Shown here piece after piece: positions 1 through 7,650 of a stretch of 12,729 bases of DNA (positions are counted from its first letter, which is position 1; each line of letters begins with the position of its first letter). This DNA comes from Veillonellaceae bacterium UBA5809. GTDB lineage: Bacteria > Bacillota > Negativicutes > Veillonellales > Dialisteraceae. A model generated the notes under the pieces. That model ran no database searches and was not told the origin of the DNA. It saw only the letters and a list, made by a program, of their open reading frames with translations. Both the position numbers and the translations under genes were made by a program. The stretch lies in assembly GCA_002417965.1 (NCBI GenBank), contig DIDD01000047.1, forward strand, positions 1-12,729. The letters are read 5' to 3'.

Positions 1-1034
1 GTATATTACCGGTTTCCACACCAGTGCGGTGATCTTTAACCAGTGTATAAGGATGAAAAACATAAGAACGGATCTGACTGCCCCATTCGATGGCGCGCTG
101 TTCGCCATCCAGATCCTTTTTCATTTCCTGCCGTTTTTCCATTTCCAGTTCAAAAAGCTTTGCCCGTAACAGACGGAGACACTGCTCTTTATTCTGCAGC
201 TGTGACCGCTCATTTTGACACTGGGCCACAATTCCTGTGGGAATATGGGTCATTCTCACAGCCGAGCTTGTTTTATTGATGTGCTGTCCGCCGGCGCCGC
301 TGGCCCGGTAATAATCGACACGGACATCATCCATATTCAGGTCTACCGTAATATTATCATCAATTTCGGGCATGACATCGACCGCGGAAAAAGAAGTATG
401 ACGTCTTTTGGCCGCATCAAAAGGTGAAATGCGGACAAGACGGTGAACGCCTTTTTCTGATTTGAGAAAACCGTAAGCATAGGCGCCGGTGATCATATAT
501 TCCGCACTTTTCATTCCAGCTTCTTCCCCCGGAAGCGAGTTCAGTTCCTGAACCTGGAATCCTTCATTTTGTGCCCAGCGCAGATACATGCGTATCAGCA
601 TCTGGGTCCAGTCCTGCGCTTCCGTCCCCCCTGCACCGGCATGAAATGTCAGTATGGCGTTGCTTTTGTCATACTCGCCGCTCAGGAGGATTTCCATTTC
701 CTTTTTTTCTATAACAGCCCGCAGGGCATCCAGTTCTCCCTGAATCTCCCCTTCCATGGATTCATCGTCTTCCTCCACAGCCAGGTCAAGAATATCCTGA
801 AGCGCTTCAATGCGGCTGAAAAGGCGCGTATAGGTTTCATAGGCATCCTTGGCTTCCGTGGCTTTCTGCGAAATATCCCGGGCTTTATCTACATCATCCC
901 AAAAAGCGGGATCGCTCATCTGCACATCGTAACTTAAAATCCGTTCCTTCAATGCAGGCAAGTTAAAGTGAATCCCTTATTTCTTTTTCATGTGCAATCA
1001 ATTCTGACAATGGTTTTTTCAAATCTTCCAGCAT
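1..1034 (-). CDS. prfB: Peptide chain release factor 2 (RF2), programmed +1 frameshift, 3' end cut by window
   Basis: RF2 releases the finished protein at UGA and UAA stop codons on the ribosome. The ATG at 1034 opens a 23-codon zero frame that stops at TAA (965-963). Skipping one base gives a continuous frame from 964 to the window edge, 344 residues in all; the family is about 365, so roughly 20 C-terminal residues are missing. The shifted frame shows the SPF anticodon-like motif (RISPFDAAKRRHTSF) and the catalytic GGQ loop (ASGAGGQHINKTSSAV), then the C-terminal RTGVETGN stretch. An AGAGGG ribosome binding site lies 10 nt before the ATG. The gene follows secA by 43 bp with no terminator between, so the two are probably co-transcribed, as in many Bacillota. 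The two-frame structure is regulation rather than damage, because the shift site sits exactly where the family has it. Identity is near certain. Confidence 0.97.
962..979 (-). promoter_or_regulatory. prfB: prfB +1 programmed frameshift site with UAA stop
   Basis: On the minus strand the site reads UAAGGGAU, then UCA, then CUU UAA C. CUU is codon 23 and UAA codon 24; slipping to UUU puts AAC (Asn) next and restores the RF2 frame. The upstream UAAGG can pair with the 3' end of 16S rRNA in the same register, 3 nt before CUU, as the E. coli AGGGGG element, though the pairing is weaker. The family's usual stop here is UGA; UAA is a minority form. Confidence 0.9.
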
Positions 1035-1077
1035 CTCTTGACATCCCTCTTCTCTGCGTATTTTTTTTCAAATGACT

Positions 1078-3540
1078 TTATTTATTTTCTCCGTCCCCAT
1101 CAACGGACGGTTCTGTATTTTCATCGACATAATGGGCCGTGGCTCCCTGGAGGCGGTCTTCGGTCTTAGGAGTTTCCGGCTCTTCTGCATAATGAATCTG
1201 AATGTGATACAGATAGAGCACAATATTCTCCAGAATGGACTGTTTCATTTCTTCAAACATATCATAAGCTTCAAACTTATATTCAACGATAGGATTTCTC
1301 TGACCGTAGGAGCGGAGCCCAATGCCTTCGCGAAGCATGTCCATGGCGTCCAGGTGATCCATCCATTTGCTGTCAATAACCTTCAGCATGACCGCTTTTT
1401 CCAGTTCTCTCATCATGGGAGAGCCAATGGATTTTTCTCTGGCATCATACGTCTGGTGGGCACAGTCAATCAGCTTCTGCTCCACCTCTTCGCGTCCCAG
1501 GTTTTCCATCTGTTCCACAGTCACTTCGCCCGGAACCAGGAAATATTTCTCGCAGTACTGGATCAGCCCTGCAAAATCCCATTCCTCCGGATACAGCTTG
1601 GCATCCGCATAAGAATCCATACCCTTGCTGATAAGAGAGTCCACCATGGATAAAACCTGTTCCTTCATGGAATCTCCCATAAGAACCATACGGCGCTGCT
1701 GATACAGTACCTTCCTCTGCTGGTTCATGACATCATCATATTCCAGGACATACTTACGGATGTCAAAATTGCGGTTTTCCACACGTTTCTGGGCTTTTTG
1801 AATGGCATTGGAAACCATTTTGCTTTTGATTTCCTCATCTTCGCCCAGCCCCATGCGGTTCATGAAGTTTTTAATGCTGTCCCCTCCGAAAATACGGAGA
1901 AGATCATCTTCAAGGGACAGGAAAAACTGGCTGCAGCCAGGATCGCCCTGACGTCCTGAACGCCCGCGCAGCTGATTGTCAATACGCCGGCTTTCATGAC
2001 GCTCCGTACCGATAATGGAAAGTCCTCCCAGCTCAGCCACGCCTTCTCCGAGCACGATGTCCGTGCCGCGGCCGGCCATATTAGTGGCAATGGTCACCTG
2101 CCCCTTTTGCCCGGCCTGCGCTACAATCATGGCTTCTTTTTCATGATATTTTGCATTCAGCACATTATGGACAACCCCGGCCTGTTTCAGCATATGGCTG
2201 AGTTCCTCTGACTGGGCGATTGACGTTGTGCCGATCAGCATGGGCTGTCCTGTCTGATGGCGTTTCACCACTTCGCGGACCACTGCGCGGTATTTTCCGT
2301 CTTTGCTCTTATAAATGACATCCGGCAGATCCATGCGCTGGCAGGGTTTGTTGGTCGGGATCTGATAGACCTCGAGGCCATATATTTTAATAAATTCCTG
2401 TTCCTCTGTTTTAGCGGTGCCCGTCATGCCTGCCAGTTTATCATACATACGGAAATAATTCTGGAATGTAATGGAGGCCAGTGTCTGACTTTCACGCTCT
2501 ACCTTAAGTCCCTCTTTGGCTTCAATGGCCTGATGGAGCCCGTCGGAATAGCGCCGTCCGTACATCAGACGTCCTGTGAATTCATCAACGATAATGACCT
2601 GGCCGTCCTTCACCACATAATCACGGTCGCGGATCATCATAGTCTGCGCGCGCAGGGCCTGTACAAACAGGTGATTCAGCTCCAGGTTGGATGAATCATA
2701 AAGATTCTGCACTCCCAGAAGCTTCTCCATTTTCGCTACACCCGCCTCTGTAGGAGCCACAGTCTTGGCTTTTTCATCAATGGTGTAGTCTTCTTCCTGC
2801 TTCAGCTTGGGAACGAGTTTTGCCAGCACATAATAGTTATCCGTTGACTGCTGTCCCGGGCCGGAAATAATCAGAGGCGTACGGGCCTCATCAATCAAAA
2901 TACTGTCTACTTCGTCAATGACGCAGTAATGAAGCGGCCGCTGAACCATCTGATCGGCCCGTATGACCATATTGTCACGGAGGTAATCAAATCCAAATTC
3001 ATTATTCGTGCCGTAGGTAATATCCGAAGCATAGGCCAGTTTTCTCTGGTTGAAATCCATGTCATGGACGATCAGTCCCACCGTCATGCCGAGAAACTTA
3101 TATACCTGCCCCATCCACTCACTGTCACGCTTGGCCAGATAATCATTCACTGTGATTACATGAACCCCCTGGCCCGCCAATGCATTCAGGTATACCGGTG
3201 CTGTAGCCACCAGCGTTTTTCCTTCACCTGTCTGCATTTCCGCGATATTTCCCTGATGGAGGACCATGCCTCCTACCAGCTGCACATCAAAGTGACGCAT
3301 GCCGAGAACACGCCTTGATGCCTCCCGGACCACAGCAAACGCTTCCGTCAGAATATCATCCAGCGTTTCTCCCTGTCCCAGCCTGGTTTTAAATTCATTG
3401 GTTTTGGCCGCCAGAGAAGCATCGCTGAGACTCTTCAGTGAATCTTCCAGGGGATTGATCTTCTGCTCAACGATTCTGCGCATTTTTCGAATCTCGCGTT
3501 CATTAGAACCATTGAGCATTTTGTTGATAAATTTGAACAT
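1078..3540 (-). CDS. secA: Protein translocase ATPase SecA
   Basis: SecA is the motor that drives unfolded preproteins through the SecYEG channel at the inner face of the cytoplasmic membrane. The 820-residue product has all core motifs: Walker A TGEGKT (104-109), Walker B DEVD (209-212) followed by [11 protein letters not shown], the second nucleotide-binding domain with MAGRGTDI (488-495) and the [10 protein letters not shown] motif VI (about 526-535), and the helical scaffold and wing regions beyond. The ATG at 3540 has AAGGGG 8 nt upstream. The protein ends in an acidic tail (residues ~785-820) and lacks the C-terminal cysteine-rich SEC-C zinc finger found in E. coli (901 aa) and B. subtilis (841 aa) SecA. 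It lies between hpf, from which it is separated by a terminator, and prfB, 43 bp downstream. It has its own promoter at 3589-3617. Confidence 0.98.
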   Translation of the reverse strand: MFKFINKMLNGSNEREIRKMRRIVEQKINPLEDSLKSLSDASLAAKTNEFKTRLGQGETLDDILTEAFAVVREASRRVLGMRHFDVQLVGGMVLHQGNIAEMQTGEGKTLVATAPVYLNALAGQGVHVITVNDYLAKRDSEWMGQVYKFLGMTVGLIVHDMDFNQRKLAYASDITYGTNNEFGFDYLRDNMVIRADQMVQRPLHYCVIDEVDSILIDEARTPLIISGPGQQSTDNYYVLAKLVPKLKQEEDYTIDEKAKTVAPTEAGVAKMEKLLGVQNLYDSSNLELNHLFVQALRAQTMMIRDRDYVVKDGQVIIVDEFTGRLMYGRRYSDGLHQAIEAKEGLKVERESQTLASITFQNYFRMYDKLAGMTGTAKTEEQEFIKIYGLEVYQIPTNKPCQRMDLPDVIYKSKDGKYRAVVREVVKRHQTGQPMLIGTTSIAQSEELSHMLKQAGVVHNVLNAKYHEKEAMIVAQAGQKGQVTIATNMAGRGTDIVLGEGVAELGGLSIIGTERHESRRIDNQLRGRSGRQGDPGCSQFFLSLEDDLLRIFGGDSIKNFMNRMGLGEDEEIKSKMVSNAIQKAQKRVENRNFDIRKYVLEYDDVMNQQRKVLYQQRRMVLMGDSMKEQVLSMVDSLISKGMDSYADAKLYPEEWDFAGLIQYCEKYFLVPGEVTVEQMENLGREEVEQKLIDCAHQTYDAREKSIGSPMMRELEKAVMLKVIDSKWMDHLDAMDMLREGIGLRSYGQRNPIVEYKFEAYDMFEEMKQSILENIVLYLYHIQIHYAEEPETPKTEDRLQGATAHYVDENTEPSVDGDGENK

Positions 3541-3588
3541 CAGCCCAGCCCCTTACTTTTTGAATCTTAAATTATGCATATCTGTTTT

Positions 3589-3617
3589 ATTGTAGCAAAA
3601 TAAGTACATATAGTCAA
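3589..3617 (-). promoter_or_regulatory. secA-prfB promoter, sigma-A type with extended -10
   Basis: On the minus strand the -35 box is TTGACT (3617-3612) and the -10 box TACAAT (3594-3589), separated by 17 bp. TGC precedes the -10 box, giving an extended -10. Each box matches consensus at 5 of 6 positions. The predicted start near 3582 gives a leader of about 40 nt. The first bases of the -35 box are the last bases of the hpf terminator T-run. Confidence 0.75.
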
Positions 3618-3648
3618 AAAAGGGAGCAGTCCTCTGCTCCCTTTTTTG
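3615..3648 (-). terminator. Rho-independent terminator after hpf
   Basis: A perfect 15-bp inverted repeat (3615-3629 with 3634-3648) has a 4-base loop. The GC-rich part is GGGAGCAG/CTGCTCCC and it is flanked by A6/T6. Read on the minus strand it ends in a six-T run (3621-3616), 10 bp after the hpf stop codon. Its symmetry would allow activity in both directions, but no gene approaches on the plus strand. Confidence 0.9.
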
Positions 3649-3657
3649 GCTATATGA

Positions 3658-4185
3658 TTACATCTCCGGTTCGATTAACCCGTATTTCCCGTCTTTTCTC
3701 CGGTAAATAATGGCAATTTTCTCTGTTTCCGCATTGAAGAAAACAAAGAAATCATGTTCCAGCAGATTCATTTGCAGAATGGCTTCATCCACATCCATAG
3801 GACTTACGGCAAACTGCTTTTTCTTAACCAGTTCAAAATCCGTGCTGTCCGTCTGCGGCTCTGCCGCAAACTCACGGGAAAGAACAGATTTTCCCTTAAA
3901 TTTACGGGCCAGTCTTGTTTTATACTTATGAATCTGCCTTTCTACCTTATCAAAAACGAGATCAATCGATTTATACATATCATCGGATTTTTCCACACCT
4001 CTTACAATGACTCCGTCAATAAAAACGGTCACTTCACAGGTCTTTGTCATATTGGAGATGCGGAGGAGAACATTGATTTTCAGCGGTTTTTCGAAGTATC
4101 TCTGCACCTTGACCGTATGTTTCTCCACATAACTTCTGAGTGCCTCAGTAATTTCCAGATTTTTGCCTCTCACAGTTAATTCCAT
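3658..4185 (-). CDS. hpf: Ribosome hibernation promoting factor, long form
   Basis: Long HPF binds the 30S decoding region and pairs two ribosomes into inactive 100S dimers in stationary phase. The 175-residue product has the N-terminal S30AE fold (1-100; starts MELTVRGKNLEITEALRSYV), a variable linker (about 101-120) and the C-terminal dimerisation domain (about 121-175; MDVDEAILQM, HDFFVFFNAET, YRRKDGKYGLIEP), which marks it as long form. I chose the ATG at 4185 because AAAGGG lies 8 nt upstream; an in-frame GTG at 4194 would overlap that ribosome binding site. It sits just upstream of secA, as in many Bacillota, but the terminator between them makes it a single-gene unit. A TATAAT at 4239-4234 and a palindrome in the leader are its likely control region. 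Confidence 0.95.
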   Translation of the reverse strand: MELTVRGKNLEITEALRSYVEKHTVKVQRYFEKPLKINVLLRISNMTKTCEVTVFIDGVIVRGVEKSDDMYKSIDLVFDKVERQIHKYKTRLARKFKGKSVLSREFAAEPQTDSTDFELVKKKQFAVSPMDVDEAILQMNLLEHDFFVFFNAETEKIAIIYRRKDGKYGLIEPEM

Positions 4186-4211
4186 GGCATTCACCCTTTC
4201 CCTGACATGAT

Positions 4212-4226
4212 AGCAATACGATTGCT
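4212..4226. repeat. 15-bp palindrome in hpf leader
   Basis: AGCAAT and ATTGCT flank a 3-base centre. The palindrome covers the predicted hpf transcription start. It could be an operator for a dimeric regulator or a small 5' hairpin; the sequence does not tell which. Confidence 0.4.
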
Positions 4227-4233
4227 TACTTAT

Positions 4234-4239
4234 ATTATA
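4234..4239 (-). promoter_or_regulatory. Candidate -10 box of hpf promoter
   Basis: A perfect TATAAT on the minus strand would start transcription near 4227, about 42 nt before the hpf ATG. No convincing TTGACA-like box lies 16-18 bp upstream, so the promoter may need an activator or another sigma factor. Confidence 0.45.
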
Positions 4240-4325
4240 TTACATATGGAGGAAAAAGGCGAAGAATAGAATGAAACAGTTTGGGAACTCTTCCTCTGTT
4301 CTCCCTTAATAAGCAAAACAGCAAG

Positions 4326-4353
4326 AAAAAAGTCCGGATTAACCGGACTTTTT
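4326..4353 (-). terminator. Rho-independent terminator after the cold-shock gene
   Basis: GTCCGG (4332-4337) pairs with CCGGAC (4343-4348) around a 5-base loop, and A/T runs extend the stem to 11 bp. On the minus strand it ends in six T (4331-4326), 35 bp past the csp stop codon. Confidence 0.88.
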
Positions 4354-4387
4354 GGACTGGAAAAACATATAGAAAAGCACAAGTCAG

Positions 4388-4585
4388 TTATGCTTTATAT
4401 ACATTTGCAGCCTGCGGTCCTCTGGCGCCGTCGATAATATCGAATTCGACCGGCTGTCCTTCGTTCAATGTTTTAAATCCGTCATCCTGAATTGCGGAAA
4501 AATGAACGAAAACATCACCGCCGTCTTCACGTTCGATAAAACCGTAGCCTTTTTCGGCACTGAACCACTTTACTGTACCCTTCAT
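4388..4585 (-). CDS. Cold-shock protein, single CSD domain
   Basis: A 65-residue CspA-family OB-fold protein that binds single-stranded RNA or DNA and acts as an RNA chaperone. Both nucleic-acid-binding motifs are intact: RNP1 KGYGFI (12-17) and RNP2 VFVHF (25-29), preceded by the typical [13 protein letters not shown] opening. The ATG at 4585 has AGGAGG 7 nt upstream; the frame is open further upstream, but those residues do not belong to the family. The gene stands alone, with its own promoter (4633-4661) and terminator (4326-4353). The predicted leader is only about 41 nt, so the long thermosensing leader of E. coli cspA is absent, and expression may be constitutive or growth-phase controlled rather than strictly cold-induced. 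The exact csp paralogue cannot be named from the sequence. Confidence 0.96.
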   Translation of the reverse strand: MKGTVKWFSAEKGYGFIEREDGGDVFVHFSAIQDDGFKTLNEGQPVEFDIIDGARGPQAANVYKA

Positions 4586-4632
4586 GAAGATTCCTCCTGA
4601 CACATTACAACTCATCTACAAAGTATTATTTT

Positions 4633-4661
4633 ATTCTAACATAGCTAAATATTTTCGTCAA
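4633..4661 (-). promoter_or_regulatory. csp promoter, sigma-A type with extended -10
   Basis: On the minus strand the -35 box is TTGACG (4661-4656), the spacer is 17 bp, and the -10 box is TAGAAT (4638-4633) with TGT just before it (extended -10). The predicted start is near 4626, about 41 nt before the ATG. Confidence 0.75.
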
Positions 4662-4695
4662 TCAGACATCTTTGGGTCATGTATAACCAGTCTGA
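4662..4695. repeat. Imperfect dyad between glnQ and the csp promoter
   Basis: TCAGAC (4662-4667) and GTCTGA (4690-4695) form a 6-bp inverted repeat with a 22-base centre, directly upstream of the csp -35 box. There is no T-run on the minus-strand exit side, so it is a poor terminator. It might be an operator for csp or a weak transcript end for glnPQ. Confidence 0.25.
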
Positions 4696-4704
4696 AAAAA
4701 CTTT

Positions 4705-5424
4705 TTACAGTACTTTGGAAAGGAAACTTTGCGTTCTTTCTTCTTTCGGATGGGAAAAAATCTGATCCGGTGTTCCTTCTTCGGCAATGATGCCTTCATC
4801 CAGGAAAAGAACACGGGAGGCCACCTCGCGGGCAAAGCCCATTTCATGGGTAACAACCACCATGGTCATGCCCTCATGGGCCAGATCTTTCATGACATCC
4901 AGCACTTCACGGACCATTTCCGGGTCCAGTGCCGAGGTAGGCTCATCAAAAAGCATAGCTTTTGGTTTCATGGCCAGAGCACGGGCAATGGCCACACGCT
5001 GCTGCTGTCCGCCGGACAGCTGGGCAGGACGTGACTCTGCCTTATCAATCAGACCCACCTTACGGAGAAGATCCATGCCTGTCTCTCTGGCTTCCTCCTC
5101 ACTGGCCCCCCGCACTTTCATGGGAGCCAGCATCAGATTCCTTATAACACTCATGTGGGGAAACAGATTAAAACGCTGAAAGACCATGCCTATCTCTGTA
5201 CGCACTGTATTGATGCTTTTTTCATCATCCATGCGGATTCCGTCAAAAATAATTTCTCCCGAGGTGGGCTCCTCCAGATAATTGATACAGCGGAGCAGTG
5301 TACTTTTCCCTGACCCTGACGGTCCGATGATAACCACGACCTCATTGCGGGCCACATCCAGATTAATATGCTTCAGAACAGATAAATCTCCGAATTGTTT
5401 GCTCACATCCCGCAGTGTAATCAT
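4705..5424 (-). CDS. glnQ: Polar amino acid ABC transporter, ATP-binding subunit (GlnQ/HisP type)
   Basis: The cytoplasmic ATPase that powers uptake of a polar amino acid through the permease encoded just upstream. The 239-residue product has every ABC motif: Walker [10 protein letters not shown] (34-42), Q-loop glutamine (83), signature LSGGQQQR (136-143), Walker B MLFDEP (157-162) with the D-loop SALD, and the switch histidine in VVVTHEM (193). The pattern [14 protein letters not shown] is typical of the polar amino acid subfamily. The ATG at 5424 overlaps the permease stop as ATGA, which implies translational coupling; a longer open frame to 5508 lies inside the permease gene and is not family-like. 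The substrate (glutamine, glutamate, arginine, cystine or similar) cannot be read from the ATPase, so the symbol denotes the family only. No clear terminator follows. Confidence 0.93.
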   Translation of the reverse strand: MITLRDVSKQFGDLSVLKHINLDVARNEVVVIIGPSGSGKSTLLRCINYLEEPTSGEIIFDGIRMDDEKSINTVRTEIGMVFQRFNLFPHMSVIRNLMLAPMKVRGASEEEARETGMDLLRKVGLIDKAESRPAQLSGGQQQRVAIARALAMKPKAMLFDEPTSALDPEMVREVLDVMKDLAHEGMTMVVVTHEMGFAREVASRVLFLDEGIIAEEGTPDQIFSHPKEERTQSFLSKVL

Positions 5425-6074
5425 GATGCCTGTCTCCGTTCCAGAAATGCTACAAACCTCGAAATGGCCAGTGTCATGACAAGGTAAATAAATGCCACTG
5501 AAAGCCAAATTTCAAAAGAACCGTAAGTCTGTGCAATAATAAGCTGCCCTCTCCGTGTCAATTCTTCAAAACCGATTACCGATACCAGGGAAGAATCCTT
5601 CAGCATGGCAATAAATTCATTGCCCAAAGGAGGAAGAATGGTATGGACCGCCTGGGGAAGAATGATGTAAATCATGGTCTGGCACCAGGTCATCCCCAAT
5701 GAACGGCCTGCCTCCATCTGCCCCTTGTCGATGGACTGAATGCCTGCTCTGAAAATTTCAGATACATAGGCGCCGCTGTTGATTCCGCAGGCTGCGACCG
5801 CAGCAATGAAAGGTTCTACGGGTCTGTTGATCACCACGGGAATGGCAAAATAGATCAGAAAAATCTGTACCAGCAGCGGAGTTCCGCGGATGCAGTCTGT
5901 ATAAACGGCAGCACAGACGCGCAGAACTTTTACCTGTGATATACGGGCTATGCCTACAAAAAGTCCGATCAAAAATCCGATTGCCACACTCACACTCGTA
6001 ATTTCAATCGTGACAGCCGCCCCCATCAGCAGAAGAGGAAGCGAATGAATGATCAAGCTGAAATCAAAATGCAT
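5421..6074 (-). CDS. glnP: Polar amino acid ABC transporter, permease subunit (HisM/GlnP type)
   Basis: An integral membrane subunit that forms the import channel. The 217-residue protein has about five hydrophobic segments (roughly 9-28, 30-46, 68-98, 143-152, 188-210), the RGTPLL motif (63-68) typical of the HisM/GlnP family, and the cytoplasmic EAA loop (EAGRSLGM...ILPQA, 121-141) that docks on the ATPase. The ATG at 6074 has AAGGAG 10 nt upstream. It is first in a two-gene unit with the ATPase, behind a strong promoter (6143-6171). No substrate-binding protein gene lies on either side (gltX upstream, csp downstream), and this 217-residue permease has no fused binding domain, so the binding protein must be encoded elsewhere. 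As in this family generally, it would work as a homodimer or with a second permease. Confidence 0.93.
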   Translation of the reverse strand: MHFDFSLIIHSLPLLLMGAAVTIEITSVSVAIGFLIGLFVGIARISQVKVLRVCAAVYTDCIRGTPLLVQIFLIYFAIPVVINRPVEPFIAAVAACGINSGAYVSEIFRAGIQSIDKGQMEAGRSLGMTWCQTMIYIILPQAVHTILPPLGNEFIAMLKDSSLVSVIGFEELTRRGQLIIAQTYGSFEIWLSVAFIYLVMTLAISRFVAFLERRQAS

Positions 6075-6098
6075 AAAAACAATACTCCTTGCGAAAAC

Positions 6099-6117
6099 GG
6101 GGATATCCCCTGATATC
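6099..6117. repeat. Overlapping palindromes in glnP leader
   Basis: GGGGATATCCCC (6099-6110) is a perfect 12-bp palindrome, and a second GATATC (6112-6117) repeats its core. In RNA, GATATC can pair with GATATC or GGGG with CCCC, but not both. The element lies between the predicted start (~6136) and the ribosome binding site of glnP. Confidence 0.4.
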
Positions 6118-6142
6118 TTTTGGCTTCATAAATCATTAATTT

Positions 6143-6171
6143 ATTATATAATTCTGCCTGTCATGCGTCAA
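6143..6171 (-). promoter_or_regulatory. glnPQ promoter, strong sigma-A type
   Basis: On the minus strand the -35 box is TTGACG (6171-6166), the spacer is 17 bp, and the -10 box is a perfect TATAAT (6148-6143). The start near 6136 gives a 62-nt leader. It begins 12 bp after the gltX stop codon, with no terminator between. Confidence 0.82.
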
Positions 6172-6183
6172 TGAAAAACATTT

Positions 6184-7650
6184 TCACCGGCTGCAGAGAC
6201 GCAGGCCTTTTTCCAGACGGTCCAGCACTTTTTCTTTTCCCAGCAGGGTAATAAGGCAGTACATGTCAGGTCCGTGCATAGATCCGGTCAGCGCAATGCG
6301 CACAGGCATAAAAGCATATTTTCCCTTTATGCCTGCAGCTTTCATGACTCCTTTGAAAACGGTCTTGATGCTGTCTTCATCAAAGCTGTCCATCCCCCGC
6401 ACAGCATCGGCAAAAGCACGTAAAATGACGGGACTTGACTCCTCATGCATCATCTGAAGAAGCTCTTCTTCCGTCACTTCCGGGACATCACGGAAAAATA
6501 CATCGATATTTTCTGCAGCCTGGGCGCCGTAGTACAAATGGTCCCTGACACACCAGACAGCCCGTTCAAGCCACTTCCTTTTTTCATTGGATATCGGCTC
6601 CGATACATAGCCGGCCTGTACGATAAAAGGAAGTGTCAAATCCAGAAGTGCCCCGGGGGACAGCTCTTTCATATAATGGAAATTAATCCAGTTCAATTTT
6701 TCAATATCGAAGACAGCATCATTTGAAGACACCCTGTCCATGGAGAATTCACGGATCAGCTCATCCCGTGAAAAAATTTCCTGTTCATCTTTAGGTGACC
6801 ATCCCAGAAGCGCCAGATAGTTCACAACGGCGTCAGGAAGATATCCCATCCTTTTATATTCTTCCACAGAAGTAGCACCGTGGCGCTTGCTCATTTTTTT
6901 ATGATCTTCCCCTAAAATTAAGGAAATGTGTCCGAAAACAGGAATATCATAACCTAATGCACGGTAAATCATAATCTGACGCGGTGTATTTGAGAGATGC
7001 TCTTCTGCACGGATGACATGGGTAATTTCCATGGAAGCATCATCGACAACTACGGCAAAATTATAAACAGGGATCCCGTCGGATTTGACAATGATGAAAT
7101 CCCCCACTCCTGAGGAATCAAAAGTCACATGGCCGCGCACCATATCATCAAATTCAATGGGAATGCCTGAAGGAACACGGAGCCGGACCACAGGTTTTCT
7201 TCCTTCAGCGCGGTATTTCTGAATCTGTTCTTCCGTCAGGTGACGGCAGTGTCCGTTATACACAGGGGTTTTTCCTTCTGCCAACTGCTTTTTCCGGTCC
7301 TGCTCGATTTCCTCTTCCGTACAGTAACAGTAATAGGCTTTTCCTTCATCAATCAGCTTCTGTACAGCCTGATGATAAATATCCAGGCGTTCTGTCTGCC
7401 GGTAAGGCCCGTGGCTGCCGCCCACATCAATCCCTTCATCCCAGTCAAGCCCGAGCCAGCGCAGTGAATTTTTGATATTCTCCTCCGATTCACGGGAAGA
7501 ACGCTGCAGATCTGTATCCTCTATGCGGATCAGAAACTGTCCCTTGGAATGACGGGCAAAAAGCCAGTTAAAGAGGGCGGAACGGGCCCCTCCTATATGA
7601 AAAGGTCCCGTAGGACTTGGTGCAAAACGTACACGTACAGACTGATTCAT
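6184..7650 (-). CDS. gltX: Glutamate--tRNA ligase
   Basis: A class I aminoacyl-tRNA synthetase that charges tRNA(Glu) with glutamate. Bacillota generally lack glutaminyl-tRNA synthetase, so it probably also charges tRNA(Gln), with GatCAB completing the conversion; that is inference. The 488-residue product has the ATP-binding HIGG motif (18-21, in PSPTGPFHIGGAR), the KMSKR loop (252-256), and a four-ligand zinc site C108-x-C110-x24-C135-x-H137 as in E. coli GluRS. The C-terminal half (about 330-488) is the anticodon-binding helical region. The ATG at 7650 follows directly on the ispDF stop codon, and its AGGAGG ribosome binding site (9 nt upstream) lies inside the end of ispDF, so translation is coupled. 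It is the last gene of the yacL-ispDF-gltX unit. Confidence 0.97.
   Translation of the reverse strand: MNQSVRVRFAPSPTGPFHIGGARSALFNWLFARHSKGQFLIRIEDTDLQRSSRESEENIKNSLRWLGLDWDEGIDVGGSHGPYRQTERLDIYHQAVQKLIDEGKAYYCYCTEEEIEQDRKKQLAEGKTPVYNGHCRHLTEEQIQKYRAEGRKPVVRLRVPSGIPIEFDDMVRGHVTFDSSGVGDFIIVKSDGIPVYNFAVVVDDASMEITHVIRAEEHLSNTPRQIMIYRALGYDIPVFGHISLILGEDHKKMSKRHGATSVEEYKRMGYLPDAVVNYLALLGWSPKDEQEIFSRDELIREFSMDRVSSNDAVFDIEKLNWINFHYMKELSPGALLDLTLPFIVQAGYVSEPISNEKRKWLERAVWCVRDHLYYGAQAAENIDVFFRDVPEVTEEELLQMMHEESSPVILRAFADAVRGMDSFDEDSIKTVFKGVMKAAGIKGKYAFMPVRIALTGSMHGPDMYCLITLLGKEKVLDRLEKGLRLCSR

Noticed and set aside
962..1034. prfB as a pseudogene or sequencing error, because the frame breaks at codon 24
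   Set aside because: The break lies at the family's conserved recoding position, with the CTT slip codon and a correctly placed pairing element; the rest of the frame is intact.
988..1044. ATG at 1044 as a start for prfB or a small ORF
   Set aside because: It opens an 18-codon out-of-frame ORF, touches the ribosome binding site, and does not lead into RF2.
1072..1653. 193-codon open frame on the plus strand, antisense to secA
   Set aside because: It is the shadow of a certain secA gene: no family resemblance and no ribosome binding site. The same holds for the other plus-strand frames opposite secA, hpf, gltX, ispDF and radA.
4186..4194. GTG at 4194 as the hpf start
   Set aside because: It overlaps the AAAGGG ribosome binding site; the ATG at 4185 has correct spacing and matches the family N-terminus.
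4696..4713. A/T-run inverted repeat over the glnQ stop as a terminator
   Set aside because: The stem is almost only A-T, has a one-base loop and includes the stop codon; it would not terminate efficiently.
5425..5508. N-terminal extension of the glnQ frame to 5508
   Set aside because: The extra 28 residues are encoded inside the permease gene and are not ABC-like; the ATGA overlap at 5424-5421 fixes the start.
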